A stretch of DNA of 64,000 nt from Burkholderia multivorans ATCC BAA-247 (GCF_000959525.1 NZ_CP009831.1:682001-746000), one strand, 5' to 3'. Shown: positions 34,617-44,501, counted from the first letter of the stretch. Notes: a model not told the origin generated them from the letters alone. Made by a program: numbers and translations.

Positions 34617-35375
34617 TCACAGATAGAACATCCGGTCTTCTTCGGGGCGCGGCGGATGATCGTCGCTGCTTTCACCTTCCTCTTCGCCGCTGTCCTCGTA
34701 GAACGCGAGCACCGCATCGAGCACCTGGTCGGGATCGTCGATCACCTGCATCAGATCCATGTCTTCGGGATTGATGAGGCCCATCGGAATGAGCTGATCG
34801 CGGAACCACTGCAGCAGCCCTTTCCAGAATTCGCTGCCGACGAGGATGATCGGCACGAGGCGCGACTTCTTCGTCTGGATCAGCGTGAGCACTTCGGACA
34901 GTTCGTCGAGCGTGCCGAAGCCGCCCGGCATCACGATCACCGCGTCGGAGTTCTTCACGAACGTGACCTTGCGCGTGAAGAAGTGACGGAAGCGCAGCGA
35001 GATGTCCTGATAGTGGTTGCCGGCCTGCTCGTGCGGCAGCTCGATGTTCAGGCCGACCGACGGCGCCTTGCCTGCATGCGCGCCCTTGTTCGCGGCTTCC
35101 ATGATGCCGGGGCCGCCGCCGGAGATGACGGCGAAGCCGGCGTCGGACAGCTTGCGCGCGATCTGCACGGCGAGCTTGTAGTGCGGCGTGTCGGGCTTCA
35201 GACGGGCAGAACCGTAGATGCTGACGGCCGGGCGGATCTCCGACAGGTACTCGGTCGCCTCGATAAACTCTGCCATAATCGTGAACATCTGCCACGATGC
35301 GCGGGCCTTCTTGGCCGTCGCGCGTTCTTGATCTGCGAGCGAACGCAGACTCGGAATCACTTTTCTCTTGTTCAT
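34617..35375 (-). CDS. LOG-family (TIGR00730) Rossmann protein, cytokinin-type phosphoribohydrolase
   Basis: The 252-residue protein has the LOG motifs GGGPGIMEAANKGA and PGGFGTLDE, with a Rossmann start at AVSIYGSARL. LOG proteins cleave ribose 5-phosphate from nucleotide monophosphates (cytokinin nucleotides in plants), and bacterial members act on AMP-like substrates. It ends with an acidic tail (EDSGEEEGESSDDH). The neighbouring amn gene acts on the same type of bond, which is notable but may be coincidence. Its ATG is one base away from the polA ATG on the opposite strand. Confidence 0.9.
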   Translation of the reverse strand: MNKRKVIPSLRSLADQERATAKKARASWQMFTIMAEFIEATEYLSEIRPAVSIYGSARLKPDTPHYKLAVQIARKLSDAGFAVISGGGPGIMEAANKGAHAGKAPSVGLNIELPHEQAGNHYQDISLRFRHFFTRKVTFVKNSDAVIVMPGGFGTLDELSEVLTLIQTKKSRLVPIILVGSEFWKGLLQWFRDQLIPMGLINPEDMDLMQVIDDPDQVLDAVLAFYEDSGEEEGESSDDHPPRPEEDRMFYL

Positions 35376-35376
35376 A

Positions 35377-38130
35377 ATGCCTGAAGAACGAAATCTGGAA
35401 GGTAAGACCCTGCTATTGGTTGACGGTTCGAGCTATCTGTATCGGGCTTACCATGCGATGCCTGATTTGCGTGGCCCTGGCGGGGAGCCGACCGGAGCGC
35501 TCTACGGAATCATCAACATGCTGCGCCGTATGCGCAAGGAAGTCAGTGCAGAGTATAGCGCTTGCGTGTTCGATGCAAAGGGCAAGACGTTTCGCGACGA
35601 CCTTTATGCCGACTATAAGGCAAACCGTCCGTCGATGCCGCCCGATCTCGCGCTGCAGGTCGAACCGATTCACGGCGCCGTGCGCGCGCTCGGCTGGCCG
35701 CTGCTGATGGTCGAAGGCGTCGAGGCCGACGACGTGATCGGCACGCTCGCGCGCGAAGCGGAGCGACGCGGGATGAACGTGATCGTGTCGACGGGCGACA
35801 AGGATCTCGCGCAGCTCGTCAGCGATCGCGTCACGCTCGTCAACACGATGACGAACGAGACGCTCGATCGCGACGGCGTGCTCGCGAAGTTCGGCGTGCC
35901 GCCCGAGCGCATCGTCGATTACCTCGCGCTGATCGGCGATACGGTCGACAACGTGCCGGGCGTCGAGAAGTGCGGCCCGAAAACAGCCGTGAAATGGCTC
36001 ACGCAGTACGGCAGCCTCGACGGCGTGATCGAGCATGCGGGCGAGATCAAGGGCGTCGTCGGCGACAACCTGCGCCGCGCGCTCGACTTCCTGCCGCTCG
36101 GCCGCAAGCTCGTCACGGTCGAAACGGCATGCGATCTCGCGCCGCATCTCGAGTCGATCGATGCGTCGCTCAAGAGCGACGGCGAAGCGCGCGATCTGCT
36201 GCGCGACATCTTCGCGCGTTACGGTTTCAAGACCTGGCTGCGCGAAGTCGACAGCGCGCCCGCGGAAGGCGGCGGCGCCGATGCGCCGGACGGCGAGCCG
36301 GCACCGGTGATCGCCGTCGACACGCCGCGCGAATACGAGACGATCCAGACCTGGGAACAATTCGATGCGTGGTTCGCGAAGCTCGAAGCGGCCGAGCTGA
36401 CCGCGTTCGATACCGAGACGACGGCGCTCGACCCGATGGTCGCGCGGCTCGTCGGCCTGTCCTTCGCGGTCGAGCCCGGCAAGGCCGCGTATCTGCCGGT
36501 CGCGCATCGCGGCCCGGACATGCCCGAGCAGTTGCCGCTCGACGACGTGCTCGCACGCCTGAAGCCGTGGCTCGAATCGCCCGATCGCAAGAAGGTCGGC
36601 CAGCATCTGAAGTACGACGCGCAGGTGCTCGCCAACTACGGGATCGAACTGAACGGCATCGAGCATGACACGCTGCTCGAATCGTACGTGCTCGAATCGC
36701 ATCGCACGCACGACATGGACAGCCTCGCGCTGCGTCATCTGGGCATCAAGACGATCAAGTATGAAGATGTCGCGGGCAAGGGCGCGAAGCAGATCGGCTT
36801 CGACGAAGTCGCGCTCGCGCAGGCGGCCGAATACGCGGCCGAGGATGCCGACATCACGCTGCAGCTGCATCGCGCGCTGTATCCGCAGATCGCGCGCGAA
36901 CCGGGCCTCGAGCGCGTGTATCGCGAGATCGAGATGCCGGTGTCGCTCGTGCTGCGCAAGATGGAGCGCAACGGCGTACTGATCGACGATGCGCGGCTGC
37001 AGGCGCAGAGCAACGAGATCGCGACGCGCCTCGTCGATCTCGAGGCACAGGCCTACGCGCTTGCGGGCGGCGAATTCAATCTCGGTTCGCCGAAGCAGAT
37101 CGGGCAGATCTTCTTCGAGAAGCTGCAATTGCCGGTCGTGAAAAAGACGCCGAGCGGCGCGCCGTCCACCGACGAAGAAGTGCTGCAGAAGCTCGCCGAG
37201 GACTATCCGCTGCCGAAACTATTGCTCGAGCACCGCGGGCTGTCGAAGCTGAAGTCCACCTACACCGACAAGCTGCCGCGCATGGTGAATCCGTCGACCG
37301 GCCGCGTGCATACGAACTACGCGCAGGCGGTCGCGGTCACGGGCCGCCTCGCATCCAACGATCCCAATCTTCAGAACATTCCGGTGCGGACGGCCGAAGG
37401 CCGGCGCATTCGGGAGGCCTTCATCGCGGCGCCGGGGCACCGGATCGTGTCGGCCGACTATTCGCAGATCGAGCTGCGGATCATGGCGCACATCTCGGGC
37501 GACGCCTCGCTGCTGCGTGCGTTCTCGCAGGGCGAGGACATTCACCGCGCGACGGCGGCCGAAGTGTTCGGCGTGACGCCGCTGGAAGTCAACGCCGACC
37601 AGCGCCGGATCGCGAAGGTGATCAACTTCGGCCTGATCTACGGGATGAGCGCATTCGGTCTCGCGTCGAATCTCGGCATCACGCGCGATGCGGCGAAGCT
37701 CTATATCGACCGCTATTTCGCGCGCTATCCGGGCGTCGCGCAGTACATGGAAGACACGCGCGCGAGCGCAAAGGAACGCGGCTACGTCGAAACGGTATTC
37801 GGCCGCCGCCTGTGGCTGCCGGAAATCAACGGCGGCAACGGCCCGCGCCGTCAGGCGGCCGAGCGGGCGGCGATCAATGCCCCGATGCAGGGCACCGCGG
37901 CGGACCTGATCAAGCTGTCGATGATCGCCGTGGACGGCTGGCTGACGCGCGACAAGCTCGCCTCGCGGATGATCATGCAGGTGCACGACGAACTGGTGCT
38001 CGAGGTGCCCGACGACGAGCTGTCGCTCGTGCGCGAGAAGCTGCCCGAAATGATGTGCGGCGTCGCGAAGCTGAAGGTGCCGCTGGTGGCCGAGGTCGGC
38101 GCCGGTGCGAACTGGGAGGAGGCGCACTGA
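35377..38130 (+). CDS. polA: DNA polymerase I
   Basis: The 917-residue protein has all three parts. The 5'-3' exonuclease begins LLLVDGSSYLYRAYHAM and contains GVEADDVIGTLA. The proofreading 3'-5' exonuclease keeps the metal-binding DTET (AFDTETTALDP). The polymerase has motif A VSADYSQIELRIMAHISGD, motif B RRIAKVINFGLIYGMSAFG and motif C MQVHDELVLEV. It fills gaps in repair and replaces RNA primers. The proofreading domain is intact, unlike in Taq. ATG 35377 is used; a TTG at 35368 is possible. The promoter must lie within the divergent LOG gene. Confidence 0.97.
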   Translation: MPEERNLEGKTLLLVDGSSYLYRAYHAMPDLRGPGGEPTGALYGIINMLRRMRKEVSAEYSACVFDAKGKTFRDDLYADYKANRPSMPPDLALQVEPIHGAVRALGWPLLMVEGVEADDVIGTLAREAERRGMNVIVSTGDKDLAQLVSDRVTLVNTMTNETLDRDGVLAKFGVPPERIVDYLALIGDTVDNVPGVEKCGPKTAVKWLTQYGSLDGVIEHAGEIKGVVGDNLRRALDFLPLGRKLVTVETACDLAPHLESIDASLKSDGEARDLLRDIFARYGFKTWLREVDSAPAEGGGADAPDGEPAPVIAVDTPREYETIQTWEQFDAWFAKLEAAELTAFDTETTALDPMVARLVGLSFAVEPGKAAYLPVAHRGPDMPEQLPLDDVLARLKPWLESPDRKKVGQHLKYDAQVLANYGIELNGIEHDTLLESYVLESHRTHDMDSLALRHLGIKTIKYEDVAGKGAKQIGFDEVALAQAAEYAAEDADITLQLHRALYPQIAREPGLERVYREIEMPVSLVLRKMERNGVLIDDARLQAQSNEIATRLVDLEAQAYALAGGEFNLGSPKQIGQIFFEKLQLPVVKKTPSGAPSTDEEVLQKLAEDYPLPKLLLEHRGLSKLKSTYTDKLPRMVNPSTGRVHTNYAQAVAVTGRLASNDPNLQNIPVRTAEGRRIREAFIAAPGHRIVSADYSQIELRIMAHISGDASLLRAFSQGEDIHRATAAEVFGVTPLEVNADQRRIAKVINFGLIYGMSAFGLASNLGITRDAAKLYIDRYFARYPGVAQYMEDTRASAKERGYVETVFGRRLWLPEINGGNGPRRQAAERAAINAPMQGTAADLIKLSMIAVDGWLTRDKLASRMIMQVHDELVLEVPDDELSLVREKLPEMMCGVAKLKVPLVAEVGAGANWEEAH

Positions 38131-38412
38131 CGATTCCCGGTGCGCGATACCTGCCTGCTGCGGCATATTGTTGCAGGGATGTCGAATATCGAACTGGTTT
38201 GCTTGTCGTCAACACGCAAGCTCCCGGACAATGCATGTCGTTCATGTCATTGACGCGGGGCTGCGCGTCCCGCGTTCCCGGAACGCGCGTCGCCGAGGTG
38301 CTTCGAACTGCACATCGATGATGTCCGAACCGGTTAATCGACGCGACGGTGCACGGATGAAGCCCGCATCGTCCGGCGGCAACAGGTTTCGAATCGCAAA
38401 GGGGGGAATCAG

Positions 38413-39747
38413 ATGCATCGGATCATCATCGTAGGCGGCGGCGCGGGCGGCCTGGAACTGGCGACGCGGCTCGGCGACCGCTACGGCGCCCGCGGCAATC
38501 GTCCCGCGCGCGCACTCGTCACACTCGTCGACCGCAATCCGACCCACATCTGGAAACCGCTGCTGCACGAAGTCGCGGCCGGCAGCATGGACCCGTTCAC
38601 GCAGGAACTCGAATACGCGGCACAGGCGCGCTGGCATGGCTTCGAGTTTCAGCAGGGCGAGCTCGCCGGGCTGAATCGTGCCGCGAAGCGCATCACGCTG
38701 TCGCCCGTCAACGACAGCGACGGCGCCGAGCTGCTGCCCGCCCGCGAACTCGAATACGACACGCTCGTGATCGCGATCGGCAGCACGACGCACTTCTTCG
38801 GCGTGCAGGGCGCCCCGGAAAATGCGATCGCACTCGATACCGTCGGCGAGGCCGAACGCTTCCGCAAGCGGCTGATCGCCGCGTGCATGCGTGCCGAGCA
38901 TCAGGCGCCGGCGGCGGTTGCACCCGGCGAGCCGGCCGAGCCGCGTATCCAGGTCGTCATCGTCGGCGGCGGCGCGACGGGCGTCGAGCTGTCCGCCGAA
39001 CTGCGCAACACCGCGCAGGTGCTGTCGGTGTACGGGCTGCACAAGCTCGATCCGCGCCACGACGTCGGCATCGTGCTGATCGAATCGGGGCCGCGCATTC
39101 TGCCGGCGCTGCCGGAGCGCGTGTCGTCCGCGACCGCCGGGCTGCTCGAGAAGCTCGGCGTGCGGCTGATGCTCGGCGAGCGCGTGACGGAAGTCGCGCC
39201 CGGCGCCGTGCATACGGCGAGCGGCAAGGCCGTGCGCGCCGATCTCACGGTCTGGGCGGCCGGCATCAAGGCGCCGGCCGTACTCGCGCATCTCGATGGG
39301 CTGCAAGTCAACAAGCTCGGTCAGCTCGACGTGCGCCGCACGCTGCAGACGGTTACCGACGACAACGTCTTTGCCCTCGGCGATTGCGCGGCATGCGCGT
39401 GGCCCGGCAGCGAACGCAACGTGCCGCCGCGCGCGCAGGCCGCGCACCAGCAGGCGAGCTTTCTGCTGAAAGCGATCGCGTGCCGGCTCGACGGGCGGCC
39501 GCTTCCCGAGTTCACGTATCGCGACTTCGGGTCGCTCGTCTCGCTCGGTCACTTCAGCGCCGTCGGCAACCTGATGGGCGGCCTGATCGGCGGCAACATG
39601 CTGATCGAAGGGCTGTTCGCGCGCTTCATGTACATGTCGCTGTACCGGCTGCATATCGCGGCGCTGCACGGCTATCCGCGGATGATCCTCGATACGGTCG
39701 CGCACTGGCTGCGTCGCACGACGCTGCCGCGCGTGAAGCTGCACTGA
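38413..39747 (+). CDS. ndh: Type II NADH dehydrogenase (FAD-dependent)
   Basis: The 444-residue protein has two dinucleotide-binding motifs: FAD RIIIVGGGAGGLELA at the start and NADH VVIVGGGATGVELSAEL (about 177-193). Other matching blocks are IWKPLLHEVAAGSMDP, the FAD-contacting FALGDCAAC and AHQQASFLLKAI. The C-terminus MLIEGLFARFMYMSLYRLHIAALHGY is the membrane-anchoring amphipathic region of Ndh-2. It transfers electrons from NADH to quinone without pumping protons. The start has a strong ribosome site, GGGGGG, eight bases upstream. Confidence 0.93.
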   Translation: MHRIIIVGGGAGGLELATRLGDRYGARGNRPARALVTLVDRNPTHIWKPLLHEVAAGSMDPFTQELEYAAQARWHGFEFQQGELAGLNRAAKRITLSPVNDSDGAELLPARELEYDTLVIAIGSTTHFFGVQGAPENAIALDTVGEAERFRKRLIAACMRAEHQAPAAVAPGEPAEPRIQVVIVGGGATGVELSAELRNTAQVLSVYGLHKLDPRHDVGIVLIESGPRILPALPERVSSATAGLLEKLGVRLMLGERVTEVAPGAVHTASGKAVRADLTVWAAGIKAPAVLAHLDGLQVNKLGQLDVRRTLQTVTDDNVFALGDCAACAWPGSERNVPPRAQAAHQQASFLLKAIACRLDGRPLPEFTYRDFGSLVSLGHFSAVGNLMGGLIGGNMLIEGLFARFMYMSLYRLHIAALHGYPRMILDTVAHWLRRTTLPRVKLH

Positions 39748-39975
39748 ACGCGTTCGGCGCGCGCGGCACGGCGGTCGACGCAGCGGCGGCCGCCGTCTGT
39801 CATCGAGTCTTACATATCGGACAGTTGACGCGACAACGGATTATTGGGCATCTTGTGCGGGTTTTCGTTTGCGGCGGCGTGCCACCCGTCGCAATCTTCG
39901 CACCGGGCGACGGTGCGATGCCGTGTCGCGTCGAATCCGTGGCGTGACGGCGGCGCCCAATCGAGGAGTGCATTC

Positions 39976-40851
39976 ATGTTGAAACCCGAAGTCGACAGCC
40001 TGGTTCCCCACGTTCCGTTCTCGCGCCGCAAGTTCATGCAGGCGGCGCTGGGCGGCACTTTCGCGGCGGCCGTGCTGCCGGTGTCCGCGCAGACGATCAC
40101 GACCGACAGCGCCGGCCTCGACGTCGACACCGTCGAGATCCGCTCCGGCGACGCAAGCGTGCCGGCGTATCGTGCGCAGCCGGTCGACAAGACGAACCTG
40201 CCGGTCGTCATCGTGATCCACGAGATCTTCGGCGTGCATGCGCACATCGCCGACGTCTGCCGCCGCTTCGCGAAGCTCGGCTATCTCGCGATCGCGCCCG
40301 ACCTGTTCGCGCGGCAGGGCAACGCGTCGAAGTATTCGACGATCAAGGACCTGTACGACAACATCATCAACAAGGTTCCCGACCGGCAGGTCACCGAGGA
40401 TCTCGATGCGACGGTCGCATGGGCGGGCAAGAACGGCGGCGACCTGACGCGCGTGGGCGTGACGGGGTTCTGCTGGGGCGGCCGTCAGGCGTGGCTCTAC
40501 GCCGAGCACAATCCGCACGTGCGGGCGGCCGTCGCCTGGTACGGCTTTGTCGAAGGCAAGACCGACGAGATGACGCCGTTCAATCCGGTCGATCATGCGT
40601 CGCTGCTGAAGGTGCCCGTGCTCGGGTTGTACGGCGAGAAGGATCAGAACATCACGCAGGCGTCGCTCGCCGACATGCGCAAGGCGATCCAGACGAGCGA
40701 CTCGAAGCTCGCGCGCGAGTCGGAAATCGTCGTCTATCCGGATGCCGGCCACGCGTTTTTCGCCGACTACCGGCCGAGCTACGTGAAGGCCGATGCCGAG
40801 GACGGATGGAAGCGCGCGATCGCGTGGTTCCACAAGTACGGCGTGATGTAA
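39976..40851 (+). CDS. Tat-exported dienelactone hydrolase family protein
   Basis: The 291-residue protein starts with a twin-arginine signal (FSRRKFMQAALGGTFAAAVLPVSAQ, RR at 17-18, cleavage near residue 39). A dienelactone hydrolase fold follows: VIVIHEIFGVHAHIADVCRRFAKLGYLAIAPDLF, the nucleophile elbow VTGFCWGGRQAW with catalytic Cys, and PDAGHAFF with catalytic His. In aromatic catabolism DLH opens dienelactones, but many exported members have unknown substrates. ATG 39976 follows GAGGAG. It is convergent with sseA; a GC hairpin at 40860-40879 separates them. Confidence 0.9.
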   Translation: MLKPEVDSLVPHVPFSRRKFMQAALGGTFAAAVLPVSAQTITTDSAGLDVDTVEIRSGDASVPAYRAQPVDKTNLPVVIVIHEIFGVHAHIADVCRRFAKLGYLAIAPDLFARQGNASKYSTIKDLYDNIINKVPDRQVTEDLDATVAWAGKNGGDLTRVGVTGFCWGGRQAWLYAEHNPHVRAAVAWYGFVEGKTDEMTPFNPVDHASLLKVPVLGLYGEKDQNITQASLADMRKAIQTSDSKLARESEIVVYPDAGHAFFADYRPSYVKADAEDGWKRAIAWFHKYGVM

Positions 40852-40859
40852 ACGACGAA

Positions 40860-40879
40860 GCGGCGGCCGAGGCCGCCGC
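40860..40879. terminator. GC hairpin between convergent DLH and sulfurtransferase genes
   Basis: GCGGCGGCC and GGCCGCCGC flank GA, placed between the two converging stops. There is no T-run, so it is at most a two-way pause or terminator element. Confidence 0.35.
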
Positions 40880-40906
40880 CTGGCTATCGCGCCGTACGCG
40901 CGTGCG

Positions 40907-41776
40907 TCACGGTGTCGCGCCGGTCGCGATCGGCCGCGACGGATCGGCGCTCCATTCGCTCCACGAGCCCGGATACAGCGACGCGCCATGCAGGCCGGCC
41001 ACTTCCATCGCGAGCGCGTTGTGGCAGGCGGTCACGCCGGAGCCGCACTGCAGGATCACGCGGTTCGGCTCGGTGCCGGCGAGCAGCGCGGTGAACGTCT
41101 CGCGCAGCTCGTGGCCGGTCTTGAAGCGGCCGTCGGCCGTCAGGTTGTCCTTGAAGAACCGGTTGCGCGCGCCCGGGATATGGCCGCCGACGCGATCGAT
41201 CGTTTCGTTTTCTCCGCGATACCGGTCGGGCGCGCGTGCGTCGATCACGACGCGCGTCGGCGTACTCAGGTTCGCGAGTACCGTCGCCGCATCGACGGTC
41301 GATTCGAGCGGCGCCGCCGCGCGGAAATCGCCGGGAGCCGGCTTGGGGACGTCCGTCGTCAGCGGCTGGCCGGCCGCCTGCCAGGCCTGCAGCCCGCCGT
41401 CGAGCACGGCGACCGAATCGTGCCCGAGCCAGCGCAGCAGCCACCAGAGCCGCGCGGCATAGGCGCCGCCTTGCGCGTCGTACGCGACGACCTGCTGCCC
41501 CTGTTTCAGCCCGCGGCTCGCGAGCAGCGTGGCCAGCGCGTCGCGCGTCGGCAGCGGATGGCGGCCGTTCGTGCCGGTCTTGCGGCCGGACAGGTCGCGG
41601 TCGAGATGCAGGTATTGCGCGCCGGCGATATGGCCGGCGGCGTACGCGGCTTCGCCCGCATCGGGATCGACGAGATCGAAGCGGCAGTCGAACAGCGCGA
41701 CGCTGCCGGGCGCGGCAGCGAGCCGTTCGGCAAGATTGGCCGCGGAAATCAGTGTGGTGTAGTGAGTGTGAGGCAT
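40907..41776 (-). CDS. sseA: 3-Mercaptopyruvate/thiosulfate sulfurtransferase
   Basis: The 289-residue protein has two rhodanese domains. The first, inactive one ends near the linker with VAVLDGGLQAWQAAGQPL. The second has the active loop CGSGVTACHNA (about 239-249). The CG-x-GVTA loop is typical of 3-mercaptopyruvate sulfurtransferases rather than the CRxGxR loop of thiosulfate enzymes. RVIDARAPDRYRGENETIDRVGGHIPGA is the usual preceding block. It moves sulfur from mercaptopyruvate to thiols or cyanide. Confidence 0.93.
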   Translation of the reverse strand: MPHTHYTTLISAANLAERLAAAPGSVALFDCRFDLVDPDAGEAAYAAGHIAGAQYLHLDRDLSGRKTGTNGRHPLPTRDALATLLASRGLKQGQQVVAYDAQGGAYAARLWWLLRWLGHDSVAVLDGGLQAWQAAGQPLTTDVPKPAPGDFRAAAPLESTVDAATVLANLSTPTRVVIDARAPDRYRGENETIDRVGGHIPGARNRFFKDNLTADGRFKTGHELRETFTALLAGTEPNRVILQCGSGVTACHNALAMEVAGLHGASLYPGSWSEWSADPSRPIATGATP

Positions 41777-41824
41777 GACGGCTCCCTGGCGTGCAAACGG
41801 CCCGATATGCCAAGTCTAAACAAA

Positions 41825-41850
41825 AAAAGACGGGCCGAAGCCCGTCTTTT
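41825..41850 (-). terminator. Intrinsic terminator of the Rieske oxygenase gene
   Basis: AAAAGACGGGC (41825-41835) pairs with GCCCGTCTTTT (41840-41850) around CGAA. On the minus strand the stem is followed by a run of T (complement of 41822-41828). It sits 30 bp beyond the Rieske stop and before the sseA start. Confidence 0.92.
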
Positions 41851-41879
41851 CGTCATGCGGATGCCGCAGCGTGCGCGGC

Positions 41880-42986
41880 TTACAGATCGCCGAGCTGGCG
41901 GCGCAGGAACTCGTGGAAGTGCTGCATGCCGTCTTCCATCGGGCTCTGGTACGGGCCGACCTGCGACTCGCCGCGCTCCATCAGCGCGCGGCGGCCGGCG
42001 TCCATCCGCATCGCGATTTCGTCGTCCTCGACCGCCGTTTCCATGTACGCCGCGCGTTCGGCCTCGACGAACTCGCGTTCGAACAGCGCGATTTCCTCGG
42101 GGTAGTAGAACTCGACGATGTTGGTCGTCTTTTGCGGGCCGCGCGGAATCAGCCACGACACGACGAGCACGTGCGGATACCACTCGATCATCAGGCCCGG
42201 ATAGTAAACCATCCAGATCGCGCCGAACTCCGGCGGCACGCCGTCGCGGAACTTCAGCACCTGTTCGTGCCACTTGCGGTACGTCGCGCTGCCGGGCTTC
42301 GCCAGCGCGTTGTGCACGCCGACCGTCTGCACGCTGTACCAGTCGCCGAACTCCCATTTCAGATCGTCGCACGACACGAAATTGCCGAGGCCCGGGTGGA
42401 ACGGGACGACGTGGTAATCCTCGAGGTACACCTCGATGAACGTCTTCCAGTTGTAATCGCACTCGTGCACTTCGACGTGATCGAACTGGTACTCGGAAAA
42501 ATCGAAGTGATGCTTCGTGCCGAGGTTCGCCAGATCGCGCGCGACGTTGCGGCCTTCGGCCTCGAACAGCAGCCCCTGCCAGTTCTGCAGCGGCGTCTTG
42601 CCGAGGTTCAGGCACGGCTTGTCGGGGAAGTGCGGCGCGCCCAGCAGCTGGCCTTCCAGATCGTACGTCCAGCGGTGCAGCGGGCACACGATGTTCTGCG
42701 TATGGCCGCGGCCGTTCAGCATGATCGCCTGCCGGTGGCGGCAGACGTTCGACAGCAGCTCGATTTCGTTCGCCTGATTGCGCACGAGCACGCGGCCTTC
42801 CTTCTCGGACGGCAGCGCAAAATAGTCGCCCGCCTCGGGCACCATCAGTTCGTGCCCGACGTAACGCGGTCCTTTCTTGAAGAGGGTTTCGATCTCGCGC
42901 GCAAGCAGCGCCTCATCGAAGTATGCAGTGACTGGAAGCTGGCTGTGAGCCGACTTCAACTGAAGCGCATCGCTCAGATTGGACAT
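41880..42986 (-). CDS. Rieske-type aromatic ring-hydroxylating oxygenase, alpha subunit
   Basis: The 368-residue protein has the Rieske cluster motif, C-R-H-R then C-P-L-H (SNVCRHRQAIML ... NIVCPLHRW). The mononuclear iron site is DYNWKTFIEVYLEDYHVVPFHPGL, with the family's D/E-x-x-H-x4-H. The length fits single-component alpha subunits. Substrates range from aromatic acids to quaternary amines (the GbcA-like group is similar in layout). No reductase or beta subunit is adjacent. The start ATG 42986 follows GGGAGTGGGA. The terminator at 41825-41850 ends the transcript. Confidence 0.88.
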   Translation of the reverse strand: MSNLSDALQLKSAHSQLPVTAYFDEALLAREIETLFKKGPRYVGHELMVPEAGDYFALPSEKEGRVLVRNQANEIELLSNVCRHRQAIMLNGRGHTQNIVCPLHRWTYDLEGQLLGAPHFPDKPCLNLGKTPLQNWQGLLFEAEGRNVARDLANLGTKHHFDFSEYQFDHVEVHECDYNWKTFIEVYLEDYHVVPFHPGLGNFVSCDDLKWEFGDWYSVQTVGVHNALAKPGSATYRKWHEQVLKFRDGVPPEFGAIWMVYYPGLMIEWYPHVLVVSWLIPRGPQKTTNIVEFYYPEEIALFEREFVEAERAAYMETAVEDDEIAMRMDAGRRALMERGESQVGPYQSPMEDGMQHFHEFLRRQLGDL

Positions 42987-43256
42987 TCCCACTCCCGGTG
43001 ATAGCGTGAAAGCAGTGAACAACCCAACCATCGAAAAATCGATTTAGGGAAACGGAGAATTATACCCGGTTCGCCCCGTAAGGCCAGCATTAAGTGCCTG
43101 ATTTGTGTCAATTTTTTGTCCGGCGACGTGGGGCGGGCGCACAATGTGGGCCGAAGGCGGGGCCGGAGTCCGGCCCGCGCGCCCAAGTCCGCAGGTCGGA
43201 AAATTCTCTTTTGCCGTAGAATGTCCGACTTGTTTTGAAATTTGACACCCTCGTCC

Positions 43257-43538
43257 ATGGCGAAAACCGCATCCCCAGGCGCGACGCCGCCCGGCAACGG
43301 CGCCGAACCGTTGCCGGACAATTACGAGACAGCGCTTGCGGAGCTCGAGACGCTGGTTGCGCGGATGGAAGGCGGCGCGCTGAGCCTCGAGGATTCGCTG
43401 GCGGCGTATCGCCGCGGCGCAGCCCTTGTTGCGTTTTGCCAACAGCAGCTCGAGAAAGTGGAGCAGCAGGTTCGCGTGCTCGACGGCGCGACGCTGAAGC
43501 CGGCGGCCGCCACGGACGGCGAAGACGACGATCTATGA
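43257..43538 (+). CDS. xseB: Exodeoxyribonuclease VII small subunit
   Basis: The 93-residue protein has the XseB core PDNYETALAELETLVARMEGGALSLEDSLAAYRRGAALVAFCQQQLEKVEQQVRVL in modular form, a helical hairpin that binds XseA. An N-terminal Ala/Pro tail and an acidic C-terminus flank it. With XseA it degrades single-stranded DNA from both ends. The ATG at 43257 is preferred to an upstream TTG. Its stop overlaps the ispA start (ATGA), the conserved xseB-ispA-dxs arrangement. Confidence 0.95.
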   Translation: MAKTASPGATPPGNGAEPLPDNYETALAELETLVARMEGGALSLEDSLAAYRRGAALVAFCQQQLEKVEQQVRVLDGATLKPAAATDGEDDDL

Positions 43539-44419
43539 CATTCGAACAATGGATGCGGTCCGTGCTAGACCGCGTCGAGGACGCACTCGGCCACTATCTG
43601 CCGGCTGACACCGTGGTGCCCGCACGACTCCACGAAGCGATGCGCTATGCGGTCCTCGGCGGCGGCAAGCGCGTTCGCCCGCTGCTGTGCCATGCGGCAG
43701 GCGAACTGACCGGTGCGACGGAGGCGGCGCGCAATGCGGCGGCGGCGGCGCTGGAGATGATCCACGTCTACTCGCTCGTGCACGACGACATGCCGTGCAT
43801 GGACGACGACGCGCTGCGTCGCGGCAAGCCGACCGTGCACGTGCAGTACGACGAGCCGACTGCCCTGCTGGTCGGCGACGCGCTGCAGTCGCAGGCGTTC
43901 GTCGCGCTGACCGACGCGGCTGCCCTGTCGCCGGTGCAGCAGGCGGCGCTCGTGCGCGAGCTCGCGCTCGCGAGCGGCTCGCTCGGGATGGCGGGCGGCC
44001 AGGCGATCGATCTCGCGAGCGTCGGCATCAAGCTGACGCGCGAGCAGCTCGAAACGATGCACCGGATGAAGACGGGCGCGCTGCTGCGCGCGGCGGTGCG
44101 GATGGGCGCGCTGGCCGGCGAGACGCCGTCGGCCGACACGATGGCTGCACTCGACGTCTATGCGGGGGCCGTGGGTCTGGCCTTCCAGGTCGTCGACGAC
44201 ATTCTCGACGTCACGACCGATTCGGCGACGCTCGGCAAGACGGCCGGCAAGGACGCGGCGAACGACAAGCCGACCTACGTATCGATCCTCGGCCTCGATG
44301 CGTCGCGCGAACTCGCCGCGCAGTTGCGCGCCGAAGCGCACGATGCGCTGAAACCGTTCGGCGCACGCGCGCAGCGTCTCGCCGAACTTGCCGACCTGGT
44401 AGTGAACCGGGTCAGCTGA
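43535..44419 (+). CDS. ispA: Farnesyl diphosphate synthase
   Basis: The 294-residue polyprenyl synthase has both aspartate-rich motifs: the first in [21 protein letters not shown] and the second in [10 protein letters not shown]. The Lys/Arg block [11 protein letters not shown] and [20 protein letters not shown] are also present. It condenses isopentenyl and dimethylallyl diphosphates to farnesyl diphosphate for quinones and cell-wall carriers. The start overlaps the xseB stop. dxs follows 82 bp later, placing two isoprenoid genes together. Confidence 0.96.
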   Translation: MTFEQWMRSVLDRVEDALGHYLPADTVVPARLHEAMRYAVLGGGKRVRPLLCHAAGELTGATEAARNAAAAALEMIHVYSLVHDDMPCMDDDALRRGKPTVHVQYDEPTALLVGDALQSQAFVALTDAAALSPVQQAALVRELALASGSLGMAGGQAIDLASVGIKLTREQLETMHRMKTGALLRAAVRMGALAGETPSADTMAALDVYAGAVGLAFQVVDDILDVTTDSATLGKTAGKDAANDKPTYVSILGLDASRELAAQLRAEAHDALKPFGARAQRLAELADLVVNRVS

Positions 44420-44501
44420 CGCGAAAGCCCGCCGCCGCGCACACGCTACGGGTGCGTGCAACAGAATGCGGGCGCGTTTGATTTCCTACAATGGAACGAC
44501 G

